Assembly: GCA_029940235.1 (NCBI GenBank)
Contig: JAOZRI010000002.1
Span: 1-27,958 of the forward strand
Length of the DNA stretch: 27,958 bases
Direction: 5' to 3'
Source: Desulfobacula sp.
GTDB taxonomy: Bacteria > Desulfobacterota > Desulfobacteria > Desulfobacterales > Desulfobacteraceae
Shown one piece after another: positions 15,230 to 23,101 of the stretch (positions are counted from its first letter, which is position 1; each line of letters opens with the position of its first letter). Made by a program: the position numbers and the translations under genes. A model generated the notes under the pieces. It had not been told where the DNA came from, made no database searches, and saw only the letters and a program-made list of their open reading frames with translations.

Positions 15230-16570
15230 ATGGGAAAACTTTTTGGAACTGATGGAATAAGAGGTGAGGCAAATTTTTATCCCATAACTTGTGAACTTGC
15301 CCTGAAGACAGGACAGGCAGTTGGAGAATTTACTAAAAAAAATGGATTTACTTCAATAATAATTGGAAAGGATACCCGTATTTCAGGAGATATGCTTGAA
15401 GCTGCACTGGCAGCGGGTGCTGCCTCAACAGGTGTTAATGTAAAGCTTGCAGGTGTAATACCAACCCCAGGAGTTGCATACCTATGCGCAGATGATAACA
15501 GCAGCGGGGCTGCCATTGTTATTTCAGCTTCCCACAATCCCTTTCAGGATAATGGAATCAAGATTTTTAAAAATGGTGGGGTAAAACTGTCAGACAAAGA
15601 AGAGAATCAAATTGAAGATTTCATTTTAAACACAAAGTATGTTCCAGGTCAAGATATAGGCATCATAATGGAACTTAACGATGCCCCATTGTCATATTCA
15701 AAATTTTTATTAAATACAGTCTCTTTTAAAAAAAATAGTAATAGATTAAAATTAGTTATCGACTGTTCAAATGGAGCCGCTTCAAAAATTGCACACCTGG
15801 TTTTTAATGAGCAATTGTTTAATGTCCAATTTATCAACAACGCTCCAGACGGTAAAAATATTAATCTCAATTGCGGATCCCAGCACACACAAGATGTTCA
15901 GAATTTAATTGTAAAAAATAAAGCTGATATTGGGCTCTCTTTTGATGGTGATGCAGACCGACTCATTGTTGTGGATGAGCTTGGTAATCAAATCACCGGT
16001 GATTGTATCCTTGCTATCTGTGCAAGACATGCAAAAGAGAACAAAAGATTATCAAAAAACATAGTTGTAAGTACAATTATGAGTAATATTGGTTTGACAA
16101 AAGCTCTTGACACCATTGGTCTTAACCACATCAAATCAGATGTTGGAGACCGTAAAGTACTTGAGGCAATGAGAAAATCAGGCGCTGTTATTGGCGGTGA
16201 AGATTCAGGTCATATAATTTTTCTAAATTATCACACAACTGGTGATGGTATGCTGTCTGCCTTGAGGCTGCTTGAAGTTATGATGGAGACAAATCAATCA
16301 ATATCTGAACTTTCTTCAATCATGACAGTCTTTCCACAGGTGTTGATGAATGTAGAGGTAGATGAATCGCGTCCTGATTTTATGCATATAAGTAAGGTTG
16401 CACATACAATAAAAGATGTTGAAGAAAAGCTTGGTGACAAGGGCAGGGTGCTGATTCGTTATTCCGGGACTCAACCTTTACTCAGGGTGATGGTAGAAGG
16501 ACCTGAACAGATTATTGTGGAAAATTATTGTAAAGATATATGCAAGAGTATTAAGGTAAACATGACTTAA
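15230..16570 (+). CDS. glmM: Phosphoglucosamine mutase
   Basis: The 446-residue protein has all four marks of the alpha-D-phosphohexomutase family. These are the phosphoserine loop ISASHNP (S101), the metal loop DGDADR (239-244), the sugar loop GGEDSGH (about 322-328) and the C-terminal phosphate loop RYSGTQPLLRV. The N-terminal LFGTDGIRG is typical of GlmM. It converts glucosamine-6-P to glucosamine-1-P in the cytosol, for peptidoglycan and lipopolysaccharide precursors. The phosphate loop has SGTQP where many members have SGTEP. AGGAAG precedes the ATG. It ends the fabH group and is followed by a strong terminator. Confidence 0.95.
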   Translation: MGKLFGTDGIRGEANFYPITCELALKTGQAVGEFTKKNGFTSIIIGKDTRISGDMLEAALAAGAASTGVNVKLAGVIPTPGVAYLCADDNSSGAAIVISASHNPFQDNGIKIFKNGGVKLSDKEENQIEDFILNTKYVPGQDIGIIMELNDAPLSYSKFLLNTVSFKKNSNRLKLVIDCSNGAASKIAHLVFNEQLFNVQFINNAPDGKNINLNCGSQHTQDVQNLIVKNKADIGLSFDGDADRLIVVDELGNQITGDCILAICARHAKENKRLSKNIVVSTIMSNIGLTKALDTIGLNHIKSDVGDRKVLEAMRKSGAVIGGEDSGHIIFLNYHTTGDGMLSALRLLEVMMETNQSISELSSIMTVFPQVLMNVEVDESRPDFMHISKVAHTIKDVEEKLGDKGRVLIRYSGTQPLLRVMVEGPEQIIVENYCKDICKSIKVNMT

Positions 16571-16624
16571 TTTTAGAATTGCCAATCAAGATATTGAGTA
16601 CTCAGCATTTAAGGATAAAACCTA

Positions 16625-16670
16625 ATAAAAGCCACAAAGTTTTTAATACCCTTTGTGGCTTTTATATTTT
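16625..16670. terminator. Bidirectional intrinsic terminator between glmM and the BI-1 gene
   Basis: ATAAAAGCCACAAAG (16625-16639) and CTTTGTGGCTTTTAT (16651-16665) pair perfectly over 15 bases with an 11-base loop. The stem's A/T flanks give U-runs on either strand. It sits between two convergent genes, which fits termination of both. Confidence 0.88.
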
Positions 16671-16688
16671 AATTCGCGTGTAAATATT

Positions 16689-17393
16689 TTAATCTCTGTT
16701 TCCACCAAATATCATGAGCATCATTATAAAGAGGTTTATAAAGTCAAGATATAGTGTAAGGGCACCCATTAAAGCACCTTTTCGGATCATTGCTCCGGAT
16801 GCATTGTCCGGGATGGTCACGGACATATTTTTTAATTTTTGTGTGTCATAGGCAGTCAGTCCAATAAAAACCACAACTCCAATATAGGAGATAATCATCT
16901 GCATGGCAGAACTTTGTATAAAAATATTAACAATTGAAGCAATTATGATTCCAATTAGACCCATGATCATGAACCCACCAAGAGAGGTCAGATCCTTTTT
17001 AGTGACCATTCCGTAAATACTGCAGGCAAGAAAAGTCAAAGCACATATCATGAATGTGGAAACAATTGAAGTCGAGGTGTAAGCAAGGAAGATATAGGAT
17101 AGGGTAACCCCATTTAAAATGGAATAGATTGTGAATAGAGCAGTTGCTGTAGTAGCTTGTATTTTTTGAATTCTAGAACTCAAAAAAAAGACAAATCCAA
17201 GTTCGGCAAAAATAAGAATCATTATCAGGCCAGGCGTGCCATAAACTAACTGAAGCATAGTTTCGTTATGGGATACATAGTATGCAGTAAATCCAGTCAA
17301 TGCAAGGGCTATGGCCATCCAGTTGTATACACTTCTGATAAAAGAATTTGTTTTAACAATTGCTCTGCCTTGTGATAAAGAAGAGAGTTCCAT
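16689..17393 (-). CDS. Bax inhibitor-1 (YccA/YbhL/TMBIM) family membrane protein
   Basis: The 234-residue protein has seven hydrophobic helices. It carries the family segments RSVYNWMAIALALTGFTAYYVS near the N-terminus and GLTAYDTQKLKN in the sixth/seventh helix region, with a short acidic C-terminus. Bacterial members are inner-membrane proteins proposed to be pH-sensitive Ca2+ leak channels or modulators of the FtsH protease. GGAGG is 6 bases before the ATG. It is monocistronic, closed by the shared terminator downstream. Confidence 0.92.
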   Translation of the reverse strand: MELSSLSQGRAIVKTNSFIRSVYNWMAIALALTGFTAYYVSHNETMLQLVYGTPGLIMILIFAELGFVFFLSSRIQKIQATTATALFTIYSILNGVTLSYIFLAYTSTSIVSTFMICALTFLACSIYGMVTKKDLTSLGGFMIMGLIGIIIASIVNIFIQSSAMQMIISYIGVVVFIGLTAYDTQKLKNMSVTIPDNASGAMIRKGALMGALTLYLDFINLFIMMLMIFGGNRD

Positions 17394-17818
17394 TTTATTC
17401 CTCCATAAAATTATAATTTAGCGTTTGTAAATTTTCATCTGCAAGTTCATGTTTTCCAGTATTAATACTTTAATATAACACGAAAGGGGGGAAATTCAAG
17501 ATTACATTTTGATTAAGTTCTTTTGTAACACCACTTTACATACATATATTAAAAGTTTACATAATATATATTATCAGACGTTAGGTGTTAATCCCAGACC
17601 AAGGGTTTCCTAGTTTAATTAAATAAGTACTTAAAAAAGATGGATAATTGTATATGAAAAAACTATTTGCCATACTCTCAAATAATTGAAATGTTGATTA
17701 TTATCCTTGACATAAAAAAATAAATAAATGTTTAAATTATTGATTGTTAATATTTAAGCTTTGTTTTATATAAGTTTACTTTTATAGATTTTTATTTAGA
17801 GGATTTATTTTAAAATAG
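17394..17818. other. AT-rich divergent intergenic region
   Basis: These 425 bases lie between the BI-1 gene (minus) and xseA (plus). There are two TTTACATA direct repeats (17535-17542 and 17556-17563, one every 21 bases). A loose pair TAACACC/GGTGTTA also lies around 17526-17590. A TTGACA at 17707-17712 is followed by poorly matching -10 candidates and could serve xseA. No open frame, RNA gene or terminator is convincing. Confidence 0.5.
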
Positions 17819-19021
17819 ATGGTTGAAGAAAATAGACAAATTTATACTGTGTCTAATCTTACAAGGAAGATTAAATCTTTGCTTGAAGATAACTTTCCCT
17901 TTATCTGGATTACAGGTGAAATTTCCAACTGTTCTGTACCAGGTTCAGGGCACTCTTATTTTACTTTAAAAGATAATAATGCAGTCATAAGCAGTGTGAT
18001 GTTTAAAAATCAAAAATCAAGACTTAAGTTTAACCTTGAAAACGGAATAAAAATTTTTGGGTTGGCAAGGTTAAGCCTTTATGAGCCCAGGGGCTCTTAT
18101 CAACTTATATTTGAGCATATTGAACCCGAGGGCGCAGGTGCAACTCAACTTGCATATGAACAATTAAAAAAAAGATTAGCAGACAAAGGTTATTTTGATG
18201 ATAAATATAAAAAACCCATTCCCTTTATATCTTCTAAAGTGTGTATAATTACTTCAGCTACAGGAGCTGCAGTACAGGATATTATCAATATTGCCCAACG
18301 CCGTTTTTCAAATTCCAACCTAGAAATAGTATCCGTTAAAGTTCAAGGGCATGATTCTGAAAAAGAGATTGTAAATGCTCTTGAACTTATAAATGAGTAT
18401 CAAAGGTCAGATTTGATTATTCTTGCCCGTGGCGGCGGCTCGCTTGAAGACCTTGCATCATTTAACAGTGAACTTGTTGCCAATGCAGTTTTTTACTCTA
18501 AAATACCCGTTATTACCGGTATTGGACATGAAACTGATTTTACAATAGCTGATTTTGTGGCTGATCTTAGAGCTCCTACTCCGTCCGCCGCCGCTGAATT
18601 AGCCTTTCAGGATAAAAATGCATTGAAAAACAAAATTTTTAAATTAAATGAGAACCTAAAAAATTTAATTAAAAATAAAATTTTTTTTTTAAACAACACA
18701 GTTTTTGATTTAAAATCCAGAATTAAAACTCCTCAAATTATTATTTATGATCATAGATTAAGGTTAGAGGAATATGAATCAAGATTACACAACAATTTTT
18801 TACGATATATAAAACATAAAAAAGAAAAACTGCTGTATTTGACTGATGTACTGAATTCATTGAACCATGAATCTATTTTAAAAAGAGGTTATAGTATTAC
18901 AAGGTTTTTTAAAGATAAAAAAGTAATTTTAAATTCAGACAGGATAAAAAAAAATGATAAGTTAGAGATAATTCTCTCTAAAGGCAAATTAATTACTAAA
19001 GTGGAAAAGATAAATGGGTAA
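17819..19021 (+). CDS. xseA: Exodeoxyribonuclease VII large subunit
   Basis: The 400-residue protein has an N-terminal OB-fold (about 1-105, TVSNLTRKIKSLLEDNFPFIWITGEIS). The catalytic domain follows with VCIITSATGAAVQDI, ARGGGSLEDLASFN and GIGHETDFTIADFVADLRA. A long Lys-rich coiled-coil region comes after about residue 260. With XseB it degrades single-stranded DNA in both directions without metal in the cytosol. An AGAGGA site lies somewhat far (about 16 bases) from the ATG. A run of ten T at 18681-18690 lies in the coiled-coil part and keeps the frame intact. Its end overlaps xseB by 8 bases. Confidence 0.94.
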   Translation: MVEENRQIYTVSNLTRKIKSLLEDNFPFIWITGEISNCSVPGSGHSYFTLKDNNAVISSVMFKNQKSRLKFNLENGIKIFGLARLSLYEPRGSYQLIFEHIEPEGAGATQLAYEQLKKRLADKGYFDDKYKKPIPFISSKVCIITSATGAAVQDIINIAQRRFSNSNLEIVSVKVQGHDSEKEIVNALELINEYQRSDLIILARGGGSLEDLASFNSELVANAVFYSKIPVITGIGHETDFTIADFVADLRAPTPSAAAELAFQDKNALKNKIFKLNENLKNLIKNKIFFLNNTVFDLKSRIKTPQIIIYDHRLRLEEYESRLHNNFLRYIKHKKEKLLYLTDVLNSLNHESILKRGYSITRFFKDKKVILNSDRIKKNDKLEIILSKGKLITKVEKING

Positions 19022-19235
19022 AAAAACGTTTGAAACAGCTCTAAAAAAACTTGAAGAGATTGTAAAACAGATGGAATCAAATGCTCTTGATCTTGAAGAT
19101 GCTGTTAAAAAATACGAAACCGGTATAAAAGAGGCAAAATACTGTCTGGATATTCTTGATAAAACAGAAAAAAAAATCTCTTTGTTAAGTGTTGATAATA
19201 GTGGTAATCTCCAGGAAAAACCATTTAAACAATAA
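19014..19235 (+). CDS. xseB: Exodeoxyribonuclease VII small subunit
   Basis: The 73-residue helical protein has the family signature KTFETALKKLEEIVKQMES, then LDLEDAVKKYETGIKEAKYC, with two amphipathic helices that wrap the large subunit's coiled coil. The length is normal for XseB (70-80). The ATG lies within the end of xseA (8-base overlap), so the two subunits are translationally coupled. ispA starts 5 bases after the stop. Confidence 0.93.
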   Translation: MGKKTFETALKKLEEIVKQMESNALDLEDAVKKYETGIKEAKYCLDILDKTEKKISLLSVDNSGNLQEKPFKQ

Positions 19236-19240
19236 TTATA

Positions 19241-20155
19241 ATGAATTTTGATCTTAAAACATATTTAAAAGAGCAACAGGATGTTGTAAATAAACATTTA
19301 GACAATATCCTATTACAGTTTAATAATCAAAATCAACTCATTCAAGCCATGGCACACTCTCTTATGGCAGGAGGTAAAAGGCTGCGCCCGATTCTCACCA
19401 TGGCAGCAGCCTTAGCATGTAAAAAAGAGTATTCCCCTGCCCTGCCAGCTGCCTGTGCCATTGAAATGATACATACTTACTCTCTGATTCATGATGACCT
19501 GCCAGCCATGGATGATGATGATCTAAGACGTGGGCTGCCAACCTGTCATAACAAGTTTGGAGAATCCACTGCCATTCTTGCAGGTGATGCACTTTTAACC
19601 CATGCATTTAATATCCTGGCAGAGCCCCAAATCCTTTTTAATAAATATCCTGATATTCAAAAAAGACTTCAACTCATTGCAAAGATTTCAAAGGCTGCTG
19701 GCATTAAGGGCATGGTTCAAGGCCAGATATTAGATATGCAGGCAGATCAGGGCGAAAATTTATCTGAACACTCCAAGTTAAAGCACCTTGAAAAAATTCA
19801 TACTCTTAAAACAGGAAAAATGATTATTGTCAGTGTTGAAGCAGGTGCCTTAAGTGTTGGAGCAGACCAAAAATTGATTGATAAGTTAAATATTTATGCC
19901 GGAAAAATTGGTCTTGCTTTTCAGGTTGCAGATGATATTTTAAACATTGAAGGAGACCCTGTAAAAATGGGAAAGGCTGCAGGATCTGATATTATAAATA
20001 ATAAAATGACCTTTCCTGGAATAATTGGACTTGATGAATCAAAAAAATATGCAAACAATCTTATTGATGATGCAATTAAAGCTATTTCTCGATTTGATGA
20101 GTCTGCACAACCATTAAGATCCATTGCCAGATATATAATAAACAGGGACCACTAA
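19241..20155 (+). CDS. ispA: Polyprenyl (geranyl/farnesyl) diphosphate synthase
   Basis: The 304-residue all-helical prenyltransferase has GGKRLRP (residues 44-50, diphosphate binding). The first aspartate-rich motif is DDLPAMDDDD (85-94, DDx4D type) and the second is DDILNIEGD. It condenses IPP with DMAPP/GPP to give farnesyl-PP, the precursor of undecaprenyl-P and quinones. The chain length is inferred from similarity to IspA, and a geranylgeranyl product is possible. There is no good ribosome site, so translation is probably coupled to xseB. dxs, which makes the pathway's first intermediate, lies just downstream. Together with tlyA this is a conserved cluster. Confidence 0.92.
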   Translation: MNFDLKTYLKEQQDVVNKHLDNILLQFNNQNQLIQAMAHSLMAGGKRLRPILTMAAALACKKEYSPALPAACAIEMIHTYSLIHDDLPAMDDDDLRRGLPTCHNKFGESTAILAGDALLTHAFNILAEPQILFNKYPDIQKRLQLIAKISKAAGIKGMVQGQILDMQADQGENLSEHSKLKHLEKIHTLKTGKMIIVSVEAGALSVGADQKLIDKLNIYAGKIGLAFQVADDILNIEGDPVKMGKAAGSDIINNKMTFPGIIGLDESKKYANNLIDDAIKAISRFDESAQPLRSIARYIINRDH

Positions 20156-20241
20156 TATAATGAATAATGAACAATGAATAATTAAAAATAAGACCAATTT
20201 TATGCACCGCCTTAATTATTCACTATTCACTATTTATTATG
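20156..20241. repeat. Imperfect 30-bp inverted repeat in the ispA-dxs spacer
   Basis: Arms at 20156-20185 and 20212-20241 match at 25 of 30 positions across a 26-base loop. They are built from short units such as TGAATAAT and ATTCACTATT. It begins directly after the ispA stop. It may be a small REP-like or palindromic element or an RNA hairpin; no further copy was seen in the window. Confidence 0.55.
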
Positions 20242-20270
20242 AATTATAATTTTTACTTAAGGCCTATATT

Positions 20271-22154
20271 TTGACCCTTCTTGACACAATAAAAACTTCA
20301 AAAGATATTAAACAACTCTCCAGAGACGAGCTTAAAATTCTTGCCCAGCAAATTCGAGAAAGAATTATTAAAGTTGTATCAAAAAATGGTGGTCACCTTG
20401 CCTCCAGTCTTGGTGCAGTTGAATTAACCCTTGCAATTCATTATGTTTTTGATCTACCCCAGGATACCTTAATCTGGGATGTTGGACATCAATCCTACGC
20501 CCACAAGATTTTAACAGGAAGGAATGATACCTTTGATACCCTTCGTCAGTATAATGGCCTTTCAGGGTTTTCAAAAATGAAAGAGAGTCCCTATGACGGT
20601 TTTACAGTTGGTCATGCTTCTACTTCAATTTCAGCAGGTCTTGGTGTCTGTTATGCCAAATATTTAAACAAGGATGATTCCAATGTCATTTCTGTTATAG
20701 GTGATGGTTCACTTACTGCGGGCCTTGCCTATGAAGGGTTAAACCAGACCGGAGATTTAAAAAAAAATCTTATTGTCATTTTAAATGATAATGAGATGTC
20801 AATTTCTCCAAATGTTGGTGCATTGTCTTCTCTTTTAAGCCGTACTTTTTCCGCCAAATACCTTCAAAACATGAAAAATCGGGTCGGGGCTTTTTTTAAA
20901 TCTTTACCAAGAATTGGTGATGATATTTACAAAATTCTTAAACGCTCTGAAGAGTCATTTAAAACTTTTATTACGCCGGGAATGCTGTTTGAAGCTTTTA
21001 ATTTTGATTACTTTGGGCCCATTGATGGGCATAATTTTGATCATTTAATTGAAATATTAAACAATATCAAAAATCATCATGATCCTATTCTTTTGCATGT
21101 TATAACAAAAAAAGGTAAAGGATATGAGCCTGCGGAAAAAAATCCCGTCTATTTTCATGGTGTAGGCTCATTTACTATTGATACAGGTAAAGCCAATAAA
21201 AAATCCAATGGAGTCCCAAGTTATACCCAGGTCTTTGGCTCTCAAATGGTAAAGTTGGCAAAGAACAATGATAAAATCATTGCCGTAACTGCTGCCATGC
21301 CGGAAGGTACAGGCTTGATTGAATTTTCAAAAATTTACCCTGACCGATTTTTTGATGTGGGTATTGCAGAACAGCATGCTGTTACATTTGCTGCAGGCCT
21401 TGCAACCAAGGGATTAAAACCTGTTGTTGCCATCTATTCTACATTTTTGCAGAGAGCTTTTGACCAAATACTTCATGATGTCTGCATTGAATGTCTCCCG
21501 GTTGTCTTTGCAATTGACAGAGGCGGTGTTGTAGGAGAAGACGGACCCACCCATCACGGTCTTTTTGACTACTCATATCTTCGCTGTATGCCAAATATGA
21601 TAATCATGGCACCAAAGGATGAGAATGAACTTGCAGGAATGCTTGTTACAGCTGTTGATCATGATGGTCCTGTGGCATTAAGATATCCAAGAGGCATAGG
21701 AACAGGTGTTAAAATAGAGGATAATCCCAAACCTTTGGTAATAGGAAAAGCACAGGTGATTGAAGAGGGTGAAGATCTTTTAATTATAGCCATTGGAAAA
21801 TCAGTGTGTGAAGCAGCAAAAGCATCAATTGTTTTAAAAAATAAATCAATAAATACAACCATAATAAATGCCAGATTTGTCAAACCTCTTGATGCTGCAC
21901 TGATTATTAAATATGCATCAAAAATTAAAAAAATAATTACAGTGGAAGAGCATGTTCTTGATGGAGGGTTTGGATCTGCTGTTCTTGAAATGCTGGTTGA
22001 TAATGGTGTAACCGACATTAATCTTAAAAGAATTGGTATTAAAGACAGATTTGTTGAACATGGCCCCCAGGATATTTTAAAACACGATTATAAAATTGAC
22101 AGCCAGGCTATAATAAATACTGCATTAAAACTTCATGGCACTTCTATTGAATAA
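20271..22154 (+). CDS. dxs: 1-deoxy-D-xylulose-5-phosphate synthase
   Basis: The 627-residue TPP enzyme contains SKNGGHLASSLGAVELT (H42), the TPP/Mg motif GDGSLTAG (144-151) with N172 onward, the transketolase pyrimidine domain (FFDVGIAEQHAVTFAAGLA, catalytic Glu) and the C-terminal domain. It joins pyruvate and glyceraldehyde-3-P to form DXP, first step of the MEP isoprenoid pathway. The start is a TTG at 20271 with AAGG about 8 bases upstream. It aligns with the usual MSLLDxI beginning of the family, and no ATG fits. tlyA starts 20 bases before its stop. The upstream spacer holds an inverted repeat that may limit read-through from ispA. Confidence 0.95.
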   Translation: MTLLDTIKTSKDIKQLSRDELKILAQQIRERIIKVVSKNGGHLASSLGAVELTLAIHYVFDLPQDTLIWDVGHQSYAHKILTGRNDTFDTLRQYNGLSGFSKMKESPYDGFTVGHASTSISAGLGVCYAKYLNKDDSNVISVIGDGSLTAGLAYEGLNQTGDLKKNLIVILNDNEMSISPNVGALSSLLSRTFSAKYLQNMKNRVGAFFKSLPRIGDDIYKILKRSEESFKTFITPGMLFEAFNFDYFGPIDGHNFDHLIEILNNIKNHHDPILLHVITKKGKGYEPAEKNPVYFHGVGSFTIDTGKANKKSNGVPSYTQVFGSQMVKLAKNNDKIIAVTAAMPEGTGLIEFSKIYPDRFFDVGIAEQHAVTFAAGLATKGLKPVVAIYSTFLQRAFDQILHDVCIECLPVVFAIDRGGVVGEDGPTHHGLFDYSYLRCMPNMIIMAPKDENELAGMLVTAVDHDGPVALRYPRGIGTGVKIEDNPKPLVIGKAQVIEEGEDLLIIAIGKSVCEAAKASIVLKNKSINTTIINARFVKPLDAALIIKYASKIKKIITVEEHVLDGGFGSAVLEMLVDNGVTDINLKRIGIKDRFVEHGPQDILKHDYKIDSQAIINTALKLHGTSIE

Positions 22155-22902
22155 CAGATTAAAAAACAGCTCCAGACTTGATGTTTTAATTGTTGAACAA
22201 GGCTTTTTAAAATCCAGGCAACGGGCAAAAGCTTTAATTATGGCAGGTAAAGTACTTGTGGATGACTGCCCTGTTGATAAACCAGGGACTTTAATTAAAA
22301 ATAATTCAAAAATCACTGTAAAGAGAGATGATAACCCCTTTGTCAGCAGAGGAGGCTTAAAGCTTGAAAAAGCTTTAAAGAGCATTCCTGTATCAGTAAA
22401 AGATTTAACCTGTCTTGATATTGGAGCTTCAACCGGTGGATTTACCGATTGTCTGCTTCAAAATGGTGCCAGAAAAGTTTATGCTGTTGATGTTGGATAT
22501 GGACAGTTTGACTGGGCTTTGAGACAAAATCCAAAGGTAGTGGTCATTGAAAGAACCAATATACGCCATATGCCCTATGAACAAATAAATGAGAAAGTTG
22601 ACATGATAGTAGCAGATACTTCATTTATCTCATTGAAACTTGTTATTCCCAGTGCTGAAAAATTTATGAGACATGACACAAAAATACTGGCATTGATTAA
22701 ACCTCAATTTGAAGCAGGGAAAAATAATGTGGGAAAGGGTGGTGTTGTGAAAGATTTAAAAATAATAGCAAAGGTTATTCAGGATTTAAAATATTTTTTT
22801 AAGGAGCGGGAATACCAGGTAAATCAGGTTATCCCCTCCCCTATTCTGGGCCCTAAAGGAAACCAGGAATATATTATTTCTTTAAATTATAAAGAAAATT
22901 AA
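22135..22902 (+). CDS. tlyA: TlyA family rRNA 2'-O-methyltransferase / hemolysin-like protein
   Basis: The 255-residue protein has an N-terminal S4 RNA-binding domain (about 13-75, RLDVLIVEQGFLKSRQRAKALI). A FtsJ/RrmJ-type SAM methyltransferase follows, with the SAM loop CLDIGASTGGFTDCLLQNGA at about 98-117. Characterised members methylate 16S/23S rRNA at cytidine 2'-OH. The older haemolysin name reflects early phenotypes. The ATG at 22135 overlaps dxs by 20 bases. A TTG at 22147 is an alternative start, with the S4 domain intact either way. It ends the xse-isp-dxs cluster. Confidence 0.92.
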   Translation: MALLLNNRLKNSSRLDVLIVEQGFLKSRQRAKALIMAGKVLVDDCPVDKPGTLIKNNSKITVKRDDNPFVSRGGLKLEKALKSIPVSVKDLTCLDIGASTGGFTDCLLQNGARKVYAVDVGYGQFDWALRQNPKVVVIERTNIRHMPYEQINEKVDMIVADTSFISLKLVIPSAEKFMRHDTKILALIKPQFEAGKNNVGKGGVVKDLKIIAKVIQDLKYFFKEREYQVNQVIPSPILGPKGNQEYIISLNYKEN

Positions 22903-23090
22903 AATAACACTATTAATTTTATCTGAATTCTATTATTTAAGTTAAGGCTTTTGAATAGAAAAATGTGATTCAAAGGTTTGACATTTTATTAATTGTTTAT
23001 GTGAAAGGATAAATTTTTATTCTTTCATTTTGTCATGTGGCAGTCAACGTATGACCTTTTCGGTTATCAGATCAGCCATATGGCGGCTAA

Positions 23091-23096
23091 AAGGAG
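23091..23096 (+). promoter_or_regulatory. Ribosome binding site deciding the EF-G-like start
   Basis: AAGGAG lies 5 bases before the ATG at 23102. The frame is open further up to an ATG at 23030, but that has no ribosome site. The extra 24 residues also do not resemble the EF-G N-terminus. Confidence 0.75.
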
Positions 23097-23101
23097 CAGT
23101 G

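Noticed and set aside
15230..16570. SGTQP in place of SGTEP in the GlmM phosphate loop as a sign of altered function
   Set aside because: All other active-site loops are intact and the change is conservative. I think it is lineage variation rather than inactivation.
17394..17818. Possible small RNA or short peptide in the long spacer before xseA (for example ATG at 17654)
   Set aside because: The peptide is about 11 codons, and no promoter-plus-terminator pair or stable structured RNA could be made out by eye.
23030..23101. 24-residue N-terminal extension of the EF-G-like protein
   Set aside because: A good AAGGAG sits before the ATG at 23102, and the extension has no EF-G similarity.
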